DNA of 64,000 bases from Chaetomium olivaceum (Eukaryota > Ascomycota > Sordariomycetes > Sordariales > Chaetomiaceae): positions 558,001-622,000 of the forward strand of contig JAYWVB010000015.1 of assembly GCA_039881045.1 (NCBI GenBank), in the 5' to 3' direction. The notes below the pieces were generated by a model that was not told where the DNA came from, did not search any database, and was given only the letters and a program-made list of their open reading frames with translations. Positions 37,175-48,481 of the stretch are shown piece after piece. The stretch's first letter is position 1. The number at the start of each line of letters is the position of its first letter. The translations under genes and the position numbers were made by a program.

Positions 37175-38649
37175 GTTGATGTGGTCGGAAGGCCGAGGAC
37201 GCCGTGGTGCTTCACGGGAAGAGGGTGGGTTTGTGGCTGTTGATAGAAAACTACAAACTAAAGAAAGAAGCTCGAACAAGAACTCGAAGCAACGCCGGGC
37301 AATTAAACCGTCTTATAGCACTGCACCCATGTAATGCAAATGCAAAGCTCGGACAAGAAGTTGGGGATGGTAGATCGTGGTTCTAAGGGACCACAAGGAC
37401 GGAAGAAGCATGGAATCACCGCACAACGCATTTTACCGGCCATGACATCCCCCGACGTCTGAAGCGACATTTGATAGCCCTATGGACTTGCCTCTTTGTG
37501 CCGAGCCCACGAGAAGGAGGTGGTACCACTCCAGATAGGTACCTGATCCCGGGTATCGACACCGAAACGGCGGGAAGGAGCAAGGGCAGGAGCTCCGGAT
37601 GAAGTTCGATGTTGTGTAGCAACCACTCGATGAAGCAGGCACCATGTGATAGGTAAGCAGAGGAAGGAAGCCCGGGAGGGTCGTTGTTGGATGCTAGGCT
37701 CGCCTTTGGATGGGCCAGTTACCTTGGTCGGGTTCCGTAAGAAACGAGAGTGTCAGGGCGTTCCAACAGCGCGTTTGAAGTCGCGCGTTCCTGGTTTCGT
37801 CCTCAGGTCAGGTATCTCCCAGTGCGGCAAGCCTGGTCGTTCGCTCACTGCGCCTCGTTCATGTGCTGTCCGATGGGGTAGAGACCGCCTGTCGCAAACC
37901 ATTTTCCAGCTCTGGTGTATTCCGCCGGCTCGTAGGGGAAGCATCGGCAGGCGGGACGGACTCCCCCATCCACCACTCCCCCAGCACGGACTCCCGCACC
38001 ACGGTCCAGGCGAGTGATTGCACCACAGAAATTCCTAGGGGGGTAGTCTGCGGATATTGGGAATAAGGCAGTCTGCCATCTGTTTGTTTCTGACTCGTTG
38101 GGTGTACGTGCTGTCTGTGATCCGGATTTAGGATCGATATTTCGTGCTCGCAGCCAAGGTGATGGGTGGGTTAGAGGGAGAGGTACGACATGTCGTCGCT
38201 GCCAAGTGATAAACTTGGAAATGGGAGCCTCATCGGCGTGAAAGGTGGTTGGTCGGTCGTGCGCCAAGGTTTCGTTTTCCAGCCCAGGTTGGAGCGTTGA
38301 AGTTTGGGAGCGGGGAGAGGGGGGGGGGGTGACTCGCCTGCACCTGCCGGGAAACGATGATGGAAGCACGGCCCGGGTTGAATTTCAAGTTTGTGACCAC
38401 AATCACAATGTCTCAAAGCATCATAACACCTCTTCAGAGTCACCAAAAAACATTATGAGTTGAGGCAAGACAACTGTCGTCTCGTATGATGCCCACAACT
38501 TAAGAGTCTTCCTGTTGTCGCCTGTGGGCGATCTGCAACACAGCGTCTCAGTACATGTACCTAGCAGACAACCCAACGTATGGAAACGTGTGAAATGGCC
38601 AGCCGTATTCCCATAACAACCTACATGGCACGAGGCTACCAGCCGTGGA

Positions 38650-38940
38650 AACCTACCTGCCAGGTAGGTAGGTACCTAGGTGGGTACAATACCTTGGGAG
38701 GTGACACACCCATGAGACGTCACGGTTTAGGCTGGTACTAATCTGCAGAGTAGTTGCCCCTTAGCAGCGGCAACACATGGGAAAAGGCGGTTGGAAGCTA
38801 AGGTAGGCCCCGGGATATGTGGTAGGTACCTTAGTTTCAACAGATAAAACTGAGGGAATGGGCGGAATGCACAAATCTGAAAGTTCCCTCCGAGTTGCGT
38901 GCTTCAGGTTACACATTTCAGGTACCTTACCTGGGTCACG
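38650..38940. repeat. Cluster of palindromic TACCT/AGGTA elements
   Basis: Repeated AGGTAGGTAGGTACCT-like sequences in both orientations within about 290 bp. Single copies also occur near 13850, 15815, 27490, 37545 and 44022, all outside coding sequence. The elements are self-complementary. Whether they are protein-binding sites or a dispersed intergenic repeat cannot be told here. Confidence 0.65.
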
Positions 38941-40902
38941 ACTTGAGCAGATTACCACCGTGAAAAAACGCTGAACAACCATGTTCGGGGAGAGATGGAA
39001 GCCGTAACCAAGTAGGCTGCCAGGACACCAGATCATGCGAGTTACCGGGCTGATCATCGAATACGTCCCAGTCGGTGGGACTTCCATCTGCCCGAATTTA
39101 CATTTTGCTTGGGAAACGTACAGTCACCATCTCCCTCACTTCACTCAACCGCCAATCACCTATATCCAACCCTCTTTCGTCCATCTACTATGTAGATAGC
39201 CACGGTATATATCGTGCCTTCAAAATCACAGGTTCACGGCTTGCCGCCCGGGGTCAACTGATTGTACCTCGTTGGTTCGGCCGAACTTCCTCATGACCAC
39301 CACCACCGCGACTACTACCGGACCCCCGAATGTCCGGCCCGTCATGCGATTCAACGACGTGCGGCAATCATATTCTTGGCAAATTCCAACACGAGCTACT
39401 TCGGATTCTCGGCATCCAGGATGAGTGCGGGCTGCGGGCTGCGGGCTGGCCCAAGCTGCCTGGTCTCGCCATCAAGCCGACGAAAGACGGACAACGAACG
39501 ACACCTCTCACTGGGTGGTGGATTTCCATATAACCTTTCCCTCTGTTCACGCGGGCGGGGAGCTTGGTACGTTCCAGTTGTTATCAACACCAAGTTTCAG
39601 TTTGGTAAACCCTGGTGACTCGACAGCTGTTGTCTTCCGGGCTCGATGGATACTGATGGAGGGGGTGAAACAAGCATCTGAGATGTCTTCTCCATTTTGT
39701 TTAGGTTCTCGATATGACGATCCAGCGGCACGAAACCTTAATCTCCTGCTCGAATCCTAAACCGCATTTATCATGCACGACAGGTGGCTGATGAACACGG
39801 CGATTCATAATCCCTGAACAGGTACAAGTGCCATAACCTGCTCCGACCTGCCAAAGATGGGTGATGGCAACCCTTTCATTTCATATGATACCAGACCAAC
39901 GACCGGCCTTGGCCTAAAGGAACACGGCATGACACTCGGGGGTCACACTTCCGGAGCCAACAAACAGAAAATCATGGTCACATTTTTTTTTACTTTCTCA
40001 TCCCCTGCAGCGGAGCCTGATCTGTACGCGGGCACTCAACGCGCCCTCTTCAAATCCTGGTAGCCGAATGAGGAAGTCAGCTGGTAATTAGCAGTAAATA
40101 CCGTCGCGCGTCTAAGACTCATATTTCTTGTCATTGTACGTGTTCACGGACCTCCAATCTCCGGAGATTTAGTGAGTAATTTCCTGACGCCAACGGCCCT
40201 CTACGACCCGTGAGCTACACTGTTACGGATGGGTAGAAGCTGCCAGGAACCTTAACCGGCAACAGTGGATCTTCTCACGGTTTGTAAGCAGTCATGAGAC
40301 CATAATATGATGATAAACGTGCGCAAAAGACATTCCAAGTACACGGCCAATGCCCGGAAGAACCGCGGCCTCACTCCCTCCCGTGTCACCATGTGGCCCC
40401 GGCCTGGTCCCCCCCGCCTCGGCCCGGCAAAAGCATCAGACACGCTTCACGAGCTGAGACTGTTTTTGGTCTTTCCTGCCTTTGGGGCAGGCTGCCGTGT
40501 CGTGTAACAGGAGTTCGGGTGTGAGCTGCGGAACAGGGGTCCGCATCGCCTCTTCCGAGCTTACCATGTATGTGCATGATCATGATCATAGACGCCACAT
40601 CACACATTGGCTGGCAACCTTAACGAGGCGGGTTTCGCCTTGCCGTCTCCGGCCTGCTACTTACTGGTGGGTGTGGGGAGCACGACGACGTCATGGGATA
40701 GGCTGCAATACGATAGTTACCCTGGGAGGGAAGCAATCGGGCCTGTAGCCTAGATGATTTGCTTTCCGGAGCCCACACGGACCTCGTGCTGTTTTACCAG
40801 TTTCTTGTTCAGCTCATGATGCGTGAGACTTGAACAAACCGGAAGCAGAAAAACGTAGAAAGCATCTTCAGTAAAAACGTACTGCCATTGAATAGTATCT
40901 AG

Positions 40903-41022
40903 CCGGCATTCTCCAATCTAGGCTGATAGTTATATGGTTTGTCCCCTCTTTCTTACCTTTTCCCGGCCATTTTACAATCTAGCCTAACAACCACATGTTT
41001 TGTTCCCTCTTTCTTACCTTTT
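40903..41022. repeat. 60-bp tandem duplication, two copies
   Basis: Units 40903-40962 and 40963-41022 share CCGGC at the start, CAATCTAG, and CCCTCTTTCTTACCTTTT at the end, with scattered substitutions between. The array lies about 30 bp past the predicted stop of the multicopper oxidase, so its 3' UTR or terminator region is duplicated. Confidence 0.8.
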
Positions 41023-41051
41023 CCTCCAGTTTTCCTCTTTACCTACCAAAT

Positions 41052-42902
41052 TTACGTTGAAGCAGTAGAGTATGAGGCACTAGTTGAGAGTGTCAAGTTA
41101 GCATGACGGTAAACCTTCACGGGGTCTCCCTCTAAAAATGGATGGAATCACATACCCAGAGTACGTAGTCGGCGGCACGGTCAAGAAGCCGCTAGTATCC
41201 GTCACATTCTCCGTATTCCCCGCGGCGTTGCCCTGGTAGGGGGTGCCGATCTTCTTGCAAGCCTCGATGTGGTCGTCCGGGAAGGACATGTTGCGCAGGC
41301 GGTCGGGGCCCTCGATGATGGTCGCCGTCAGGCCCATCTCGACGTGCCACTCGATGTGGCAGTGGAACAGCCACACGCCCGGGTTGGTGGCGCGGAAACG
41401 CAGAACGGCGTACGAGTTGGGCATGACGGCCACCGTGTCGCGCATCGGCGGGTTGGCCGCGTAGCCGTCGTCCTTGCCGGGCCAGTCGCCCGCCCCGCTG
41501 GCCGCCCGCTCCAGCACCTGGAAGTGGTGCCCGTGCAGGTGGAATGGGTGGGATGCGACGTCGACGTTGTAGATCACCAACTGCACCGTGTCGTTGTAAT
41601 CCACGATAAAGGGGTTGACTTGGCCGTAAATGACCGGGTTCGTGTTCTGGTCGCCCGTCGTGGTCACGCTGTAGAGCGTCGGGACTTGTTGGTTGATGTA
41701 AGTAAGGTTGTTGAAACACGAGCGAGGGTAGCCGTTCTGGTCGATGCAAAACTTGAAGTCGAGCTTGATCAAGCTATCGTACGGGTCGTAGGCCGCAGCC
41801 CCGTCGTAAGGCTGGAAGCTTGCATCGTCAACGGGCTTCCACTCGTTCACGATGTCGGTCTTGTTCATCGGCTGGGTGGCATCTAGAACAAGATATCCCG
41901 TGTAGTTATGGGCCCAAGTCTTCTCCTCGGTCGCGTTGGTCCAGTCCCGGTTGAGGTCGAGCGACACTAGGAAGGGGTAGTTCCCACTGTCGCTATCGGT
42001 GGGCGTGATTAGGACGTCGTACCGCTGGGCGGGTGCCAGGCGTAGTTGGTAAGCGTCCGTTTTCTGGATGTATGCACCATCGTTCATGATGATGTTCATG
42101 GTGTGCGAGTCGAAGTGCACCATGGCGGCGCCGAAGGCGGCGTAGTTGATCATCCGGATGCGGTACGTCTTTCCTTTTACGAAATCGATGTGCAGTCCCT
42201 GGCCTTCGTTGACGGTGATGTTATCAGGTACTGGGGGTAGAAATTCAGTATTAGATGTCGTCAACATGTTTTGGACCGCGGTGATACTGTCGTTGTGGTA
42301 CCTGTCTAGAATGAGCCTGGCGTCCCAGGAATAGTGTCAACAACCTTCTACTTACCAGTCTGAAACGGTCAGGACATGCTCCTCATCGTACTGCCCCGCA
42401 TAGGGGTCATTGGGGTCTTGCACGATTAGAGCCCCGCGCAAGCCATCGGGATACTGCCCCATGTTATGAGAGTGATCTTCGCCCGGCTTGTCAGTCCTGA
42501 TCAAAGCGTCTTGCACTGATATCGAGTGTACTCACACCAATAGGTTCCCGGGGCATCGGCCGTGAACTGATACTTGACGGAAGAATCTGGCGGGATCGCA
42601 CACTGCGTCACACCACTCGGGCCGTCCATCTCGGCGGTCGGTATCTGGTTGATGCCATGAAAATGAAGCCCAGTCGTCTGGTTTCCGAGTTTGTTGTTGA
42701 GGTTGATAACGACTGTGTCGCCCACCGTGGCATCTATCTGAGGACACGGCCATGCGTTGTTGATCCCGATCACGGGCCTTCCAAAGCCATCAGGGCTTTG
42801 CCATACCCAAGTCACATTCCAATCGTAGGTAACAGTTCCTGCCCTAGCTAGTGTGCCCAGGGCGGCCAAGCATGCAAACGAGTGAACAGCCGGTGGGAAC
42901 AT
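41052..42902 (-). CDS. Secreted Fet3/Abr1-like multicopper oxidase
   Basis: A blue multicopper oxidase, probably secreted, that takes electrons from a phenolic substrate and reduces O2 to water. Predicted exons are 42902-42536, 42476-42356, 42301-41156 and 41079-41052, 553 aa. A signal peptide fits residues 1-22 (hydrophobic core, then LARAG). All copper motifs are present: GLHFHG (about residue 80), WYHSH (about 123), HPFHLHGHHF, and HCHIEWH, with Leu at the likely axial position. FNNLTY and GNAAGN place it in the Fet3 family, but the Fet3 transmembrane C-terminus is absent. The acidic residue after the HPFHLHGH motif that serves iron oxidation in Fet3 appears to be Ala (ERAASG), which argues against ferroxidase work. 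The last intron (41155-41080: GTATGT, GCTAAC branch site, CTAG) gives a tail YSGASYSTAST; reading through it gives a stop at 41098 instead. It is the PKS's next gene on the same strand, which fits oxidative polymerisation of the polyketide. Confidence 0.9.
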
Positions 42903-44458
42903 GTTCCACGACTGGCGCGCTAAGAGAGTGTGATACTAAAACGAAGGTAGCTAAAAGTGTAGAAAAAGGAAAGAAGGTCGGTGTGGGCGGAGAAGGCGGG
43001 GAGAAATACGCAGGGCACTGCCCATTATAAGCTGAGGACACCACGTCATCCTTGTCTTTCACCATAGCGTCTAGGAGCGTGCGGGCTCTGAGGCAATTAT
43101 ACGCAAGCACGGATCCAGTTCCCGAGGGGAAGTCCCGTGCCAGCTCACTGAAACTTAACGTCTTCACCGAGAGCTGTGACGACTCTCGCAGTCTTAAGGT
43201 TCGCCGTTGTAATGGCATCTAGCCAATCATTAGCAGGCATCAATGCCAACGGTAGGAAGACCCATATCGTGAGCTAGCCTAAAGGCCAACCGGTAAGGGA
43301 TGGGGAGAGCTGGCCAAAATAACTGGGTCATGTGCAGGGCTAGGTTAAAATTCTGGTGTTCTTAACGGTAGCTTTCTGCGCGGTTGGTGTAGGTTGAAAC
43401 GGGGTTTTGCAGACGTTGCAACCCGGTAGCATATCTACACGTAGCATGTCTTGGAGAGAGGACGTCAGGCCCATAGTGTAAGTGTTGAGATAGAAGAATT
43501 GCAACGAAAAGTTTAACAACTACATAATAAGTACGATCGAAAACCGAACAAATAATACCAGAGGTCAATGATGAAATGTCGTTAGCGACCAATGCTCTCA
43601 AAGCGTGCTTATTCTCGGAAACGTGTCCCTGAGAAACACCACCGCATTTTCTTATGTTTTTCTTTTCTTTTTCGGTGATGAAAGATAGGTAGGCTTTAGG
43701 AAGGCTGTCGACTGTTTGGGACGTTGAAGTCGTGGTGGGGCTGAATGGATTGCCGAACTCGAATTGTGGGGGGAGAGAAGGCCCCACGCGGGGGTGGGGG
43801 GACGCCAAGAGTAGCGGCCCGGCCAGTCTTCATCCTTGCACCCGATGCGTGGCACCGTGGTCGCGTTTATTCCCGTCATCTCAACCCGAGTTTGTGACTT
43901 CAGATATACATATTTGGGGACTTATAAATTTAACGAGACAACCAGACAACCATCAAGAGTCGTAGCAGTCCTGCCGTCATCGGGACTTGAGCTGAACCTG
44001 CTGGGATCCTTCCATTGTTAGGTACCTTCCACAGCACCCTTCAAATACGAGAGTGTTTCTATATGTACCAAGTAGTCATCCTCAATTTCGGGATCATGAG
44101 GCGTTGGTTGACTTTACCTGGTCATTCTTAAGACCAGGCTAGAACAGATCTCTGAGGAAATCGGAAAAATCAAACAATGGTTTTGACTTAGGTCCCGACC
44201 CCAAGCATCGGATAAAAAGCCTCGGGATCAGCTAAGGTTCTCGGTCCCCAGCCTGTGTTATATCTAGAACGGATTACATACCGAAGCCTCATTCTACCAC
44301 GTGTTAGAGATCACGCTGACCTGCACTGCATGCCTGGGAAGTGTTATATCCATTCATTATACGTCATAACTCTCCCATGGCGAGCCAGCCATACTTTCGT
44401 ACCTGCCTTGCTGTGCACAACGATCCTATCAACTACAATATACTACTAACCCACCCCT
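42903..44458. promoter_or_regulatory. Multicopper oxidase upstream region
   Basis: About 1.55 kb between the oxidase start (-) and the 3' end of DPB2 (-). It should hold the oxidase promoter. A TTAGGTACCTTCC element lies at 44020-44032. No gene recognised; the frames overlapping the oxidase start are shadows or leader. Confidence 0.5.
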
Positions 44459-46989
44459 TCAAAAAGTACACTCCCTCACCCTTCCCCCCCTAGTCACGCC
44501 CCCAACCGCATACTCCACCCACCTCGCCACACCCCTCCGCCCACTAACCAGCACGCTCCCGGGGTTCATAACATGACAACCCTCGTAGGTGACGCAGAAG
44601 GGCGGCGCGGTGGTGTCGACCAGCACCAGCGCCGTCGGGAGCGGGTACAGGTACATGGCCGTGGTATAATCCCAGTGCACGGGCCGCACGCTCTGCCGGA
44701 AGGGCGCGAGATAGCCCTGGTCTAGCAGTGTCTTGACCAGCTTGCGCGCGATGACCGTGTCGTAGGGAATGGCTTCATCCCCTTCGGCGGCTCCGGTGGT
44801 TTTGGGTGAGGGTGGCTGGGGCGTGGCGTCGAGGTCCATTGCTTCAAGGCCTGGTGCTAGCGGGGAGGATGGGGCGGGGGGGTTGGCGCCGGACATGGTG
44901 GTGTCTTCGGTTTGGGTCGGTTCGGAGGCATCGGTTGTGGTAGTGGCTTTGCCTTTTAGGCGGACTGAGGAGCGGCGGAGGCGGGCCGAGATGTCGTCGC
45001 GGAAGAGGACTATTTCGTGGTTCGGTCCAAAGAGGGAGAGGCGGCTAGGGTTGGTGGTCCAGATGGCTTCGCCGCCTTTTCCTTCGGCAGGCGAGAGCCC
45101 TGCGTCGGCGTTGGCCGCAGTGAATACGCGCCTAATTCGCGACGTGAACAGTTCTGGGACCGAGTTTCGGGGAAGTGGGACGGCAGAACCACCTGAGAAT
45201 GCGGATGCCCACCCGTCATTGTCACCGGGGACAAAGATGAAGGTTGCCGTAGTCAACAACGTCGGGAAGTCGGCCAGCGTTGAGGCTAGGGCGTCGAAGA
45301 ACTCTTTGTACTCTATGCTCCCGCCGCTCCCACCACGTGCCATAACAGCGTGGGTAGTGAAGTTCCCGGCGAGAATGAACGTCATCGGCGTTGAACCCTC
45401 CGGATCAGTGGCGTAGAGGGAAAGGATCTTCTTCAACGCCTGCAAGCTGCGTGGCACGTCGAGGTTCAGCTCGCCCACGATCACCACACGCCCCCGTCCA
45501 GGGCTATCTGGATCGGCCAGCGCTGGTTGCCGCAGCAATCTTTGCTCCATCTTACGCATGCGTAACCCGACAGCCCTCTCGCTGCCTACGCCGAGAAAGT
45601 CGATCCACCCAAAACCGCCACCGATTGTGTGGTCTGGCCCCCCGTCCAAACCACTAACTCCCAGCGTCGCCCGCCGCTTCTCGCAGGGTGGTTGTCCGAT
45701 AAAGAACCCCTGAAAGCGGCCCCCAATGGTGCCTCCCACGCCACTACTGCCGCTTAGCCCCTTGCCTACCGACTCCTCCTCTTCCTCGTAAACGCCATCA
45801 ATTAGAACAATCATGCCGGGTGTGAACCAGGCTGAATCTTCTGGGATAGCGACCGCGTGAGATAAATCGAGAGTGATGGTGCCTGTCAAATCGCTGATGG
45901 CTATGTTACCCGTGGGCAGCATGACAAGCATCCCGAGCAGCATGTGATTCGTGCCGTGCCGACCAAGAAGGTTCGATATCGGGGTGATCTTGTGCGACTG
46001 CATGGTTGTGGATGCGCTTCGACGGAGACCAGTCGTTCTAGCACTCGTTACTGCCGAAGTCTGGAACGATTCATTGCGGAGGAGGCGTTGGTGGACGACG
46101 TTGTACCTATTTCGGAAGGCGTCGGTCTTGTGGGAGGCTGGTGGTAGGAGGGAGGGTTTAGAAGCAACCCTTGTTATCTGTTGTTAGCATAGTGCCCACC
46201 GTGGGAGAGGGAAAGTTCATACTTCTCAAAGTGTTTCTTAGCGACATTGTACGAGTACCGGGGCTGTTCAAAGGCACCGATAACCTTGAGCCATCTCCTG
46301 ACATCCTGCAGCCCCTCGTCATCGGGTTCCTCCTCGAAGCCGATGCCTGACATGCCAAAACTGGCCTGGCTATCATCCCGCGTAAGCGTTGCCGTTGGCC
46401 TTAGCCCGAGCCGCGTCTTGGAATGGTCTGGAGCCTCAGTTGGCTCTAGCATCAAGCTGTTCTGCCTGCTCAGCCCTCTCGGTCCACTCATTATCTTGCC
46501 ACCGCTCATGTTCCCTTCTAGAGTCTTCAGCATGTCCTTCAGCTCGGGGCTGGCCCCTTCCACAATAACCCCCCCATTGCAGTTCTTCCACGTCCGAGCC
46601 ACCTCCTCCAGGACCTTTTCAGCCAAGCCTTCTTCCCTCCATCCTGAGCCACAGTGTCTCCCGATGAAAGTAGCGAGCTCTTGCAGCGCCGAGGATGTCA
46701 GCGTTAGGCCGTGCTTTTTGGTGAATGTGCGGAAGGCTAGAGGTCGTAGGGTTGCAGGCGGAAGGATTATGGGGAGGACAGCTGCTTTGGCGGGAGCGGG
46801 AGCTTGAAAAGGTCTTAGCGGGTGTGCTGGCGTCGCAAACGCGGGAGACGAGGACGGGATCGCGCTCGAGGGAGCCGCATTTTTGGGCGCGAAAAACGGC
46901 GGCGGAGGTGGTTTGGCTCGCTTTCCCTTTTCGGGGCTTTTTGGTTGATTCTTCCGCGGGGTCTTCTTTGGACTCTGTATGACCATCAT
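44459..46989 (-). CDS. DPB2: DNA polymerase epsilon subunit B
   Basis: The essential second subunit of the leading-strand replicase; it also links CMG helicase to polymerase epsilon. Exons are 46989-46223 and 46169-44459, 825 aa. The 53-nt intron (46222-46170, GTATGA donor, GCTAAC branch site) joins KKHFEK to VASKPSLLPP and leads into FRNRYNVVHQRLLRNE, a conserved start of the OB-fold region. The C-terminal part carries the inactive calcineurin-like phosphoesterase fold of B subunits: VIVGELNLDVPRSLQAL, TFILAGNFTTHA, IFVPGDNDGW, and FCVTYEGCHVMNPGS near the end. The N-terminus is Lys/Pro-rich and variable. An acidic, low-complexity insert (EPTQTEDTTMSG to DATPQPPSPKT) separates two conserved blocks. 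There are adjacent ATGs at 46989 and 46986; the first was used. It shares a 287-bp divergent promoter with the next gene. Confidence 0.94.
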
Positions 46990-47276
46990 CTTGACGTTGT
47001 GTTTGCTGAATTTAGGGGAATTGGTGTTGCTGGTGGTTTGGGGCCAGAGCTGCGCAGGACCGCGTTAATGGGCTTGGAACAGCGCGTCGTCTTACCGCGT
47101 TTGGCGGGGCAGACAGGGGTCGAAGACTGAGTGGATGAAACCCAGGGTCCATGTCGTCCTGTGTGTTTCCGGCAGGCAAGTGGAGCTCTCCAAGCTTCCA
47201 AAGCTCGAACCATGACCGCATTGAAGAACAAGCACCAGCTTCAAGCTATTTGATATCTACCCTCCAATCGAGCAAG
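46990..47276. promoter_or_regulatory. Divergent promoter between DPB2 and the mitochondrial-type gene
   Basis: Only 287 bp separate the two predicted start codons, so both promoters and leaders must lie here or in overlapping sequence. Several short ORFs on both strands are probably leader shadows. Confidence 0.6.
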
Positions 47277-48096
47277 ATGCTCGCTGGCCGTTTATTCACA
47301 CCGCAGGGGCTGCACGGCCTTTCAAGGACGAGGGGCTTATCAACATTGGCCTCCAATCCAAGCATTGTCAGTATCAACCACCATCGAAACAACTTCACAA
47401 GGCTAATAATCGCACCGCAGAAAGTCTTCCCACACCCCAAGCAACCCAACAGCCACCTCCTCTCATACCTCGATACCACACCCCCAAACCCGTCCCTTGC
47501 AATTGGCACCACGACTGCGCTCCCACCAACGCCCAAGTCGTTCCAAGGGAACCCGCGCTTTCTCTCCATCCTTAACGACGTCCTTGTGAAGCATGCGGCC
47601 AACGACCCGGGGCTAAAGAGCCAGGCGCAGGCGCTTGCGTCTCCGGGTGGGTTCAACTTCATACAAGCACGGAACCAGCGGGGCACGGGCACCGGGGCTG
47701 GCGGTGCGAGTGCTGAGGGTGGTGCGGGAGGAGCGGGGGTAGGCGGGTGGGTGCATTTGAGCGACTCGAGGAACCCGCCTGATTTTGGGAGGATTGCTTG
47801 GTAGGTGAACTTTACAAGGGACAGAGTTGTTGAGCTGCTGCTGACTTGCTTGGCTTGTCAAGGCCGGAGGACATACTCGGCAGTGTGGAAGTGGATGGCA
47901 AGGGCGAGATCGTGGGTAACTACCAGCCCAGCGGCACGTACCGGATTGTGACGAACGAGGGAATGTGAGACAACCCTGTTCTCTCTCGCTTCTCAACCAA
48001 CTTTGACTAACCTTGCAACGCTATAGCCTCGGACTCAGCCCCTTTCTGCGGGAGAAGGTGATAGCCAGGCTTCGAGAAGAAGAAAAGAAGGCATAA
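47277..48096 (+). CDS. Conserved fungal protein of unknown function, probable mitochondrial presequence
   Basis: I do not recognise a named family. Exons are 47277-47800, 47863-47964 and 48027-48096, 231 aa. Intron 47801-47862 has a CTGAC branch site and joins GRIAW to PEDILGSVEVDG; intron 47965-48026 joins VTNEG to ILGLSPFLREK. Both restore coherent, conserved-looking sequence. The N-terminus (MLAGRLFTPQGL, then LSRTRGLSTL) is basic and hydroxylated without acids, like a mitochondrial targeting peptide. The middle contains NPRFLSILNDVLVKHA, then a Gly/Ala-rich insert, then GGWVHLSDSRNPPDFGRIAWPEDILGSV, suggesting a small folded domain. The C-terminus is charged (IARLREEEKKA). The ATG at 47277 is the first that starts the presequence; the frame runs upstream to 47151, where the same bases are probably leader. 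Confidence 0.75.
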
Positions 48097-48481
48097 AAGA
48101 AGGGCTAGGCTTTAACAAAGGCCAGCGTTGGCCTGCCAAGAGAGATGATTATCATGTACGATATATCTGGCCTACAACCGCGCTGTTGATTAGATTCCGA
48201 GTTGTCAAGCCTGGGGTGTATGCGAAGAAACGAATACCCTACATTTTACCTGTCATATGCCGACATTGTCGCATATATGTCGTGCGTTATCACATTGTAT
48301 GAATCGAAGTCACGTACGTTAGCATGCATGATGTTTCTTCTGGGGCTTCGAAATATCAGACAGATCAATCGCATTAATTCATGGCAAGAATAGACCGCCC
48401 CAACTCCCCCATTGCTGCTGCCAGTAAAGAAACTCTAAAGTGAACGCCCCAAAATATGTCAAGTTCGGTCGGTAAAACCAT
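48097..48481. other. Intergenic, convergent 3' ends
   Basis: 385 bp between the 3' ends of the mitochondrial-type gene (+) and SUB1 (-). Nothing recognised beyond the expected transcript ends. Confidence 0.65.

Larger units (their letters stand above)
37175..41051. promoter_or_regulatory. 3.9-kb PKS upstream region
   Basis: The gap between the PKS start (-) and the 3' end of the multicopper oxidase (-). The PKS promoter lies here by position. It holds a cluster of TACCT/AGGTA elements at 38655-38690, 38800-38835 and 38920-38937, an 11-base G run at 38319-38329, and a 60-bp tandem duplication at 40903-41022. No gene recognised. Confidence 0.6.

Noticed and set aside
41269..41886. 205-codon plus-strand frame opposite the multicopper oxidase
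   Set aside because: Antisense shadow; Val/Arg/His-rich because of codon bias in the copper oxidase.
44769..45416. 215-codon plus-strand frame opposite DPB2
   Set aside because: Antisense shadow of the low-complexity part of DPB2.
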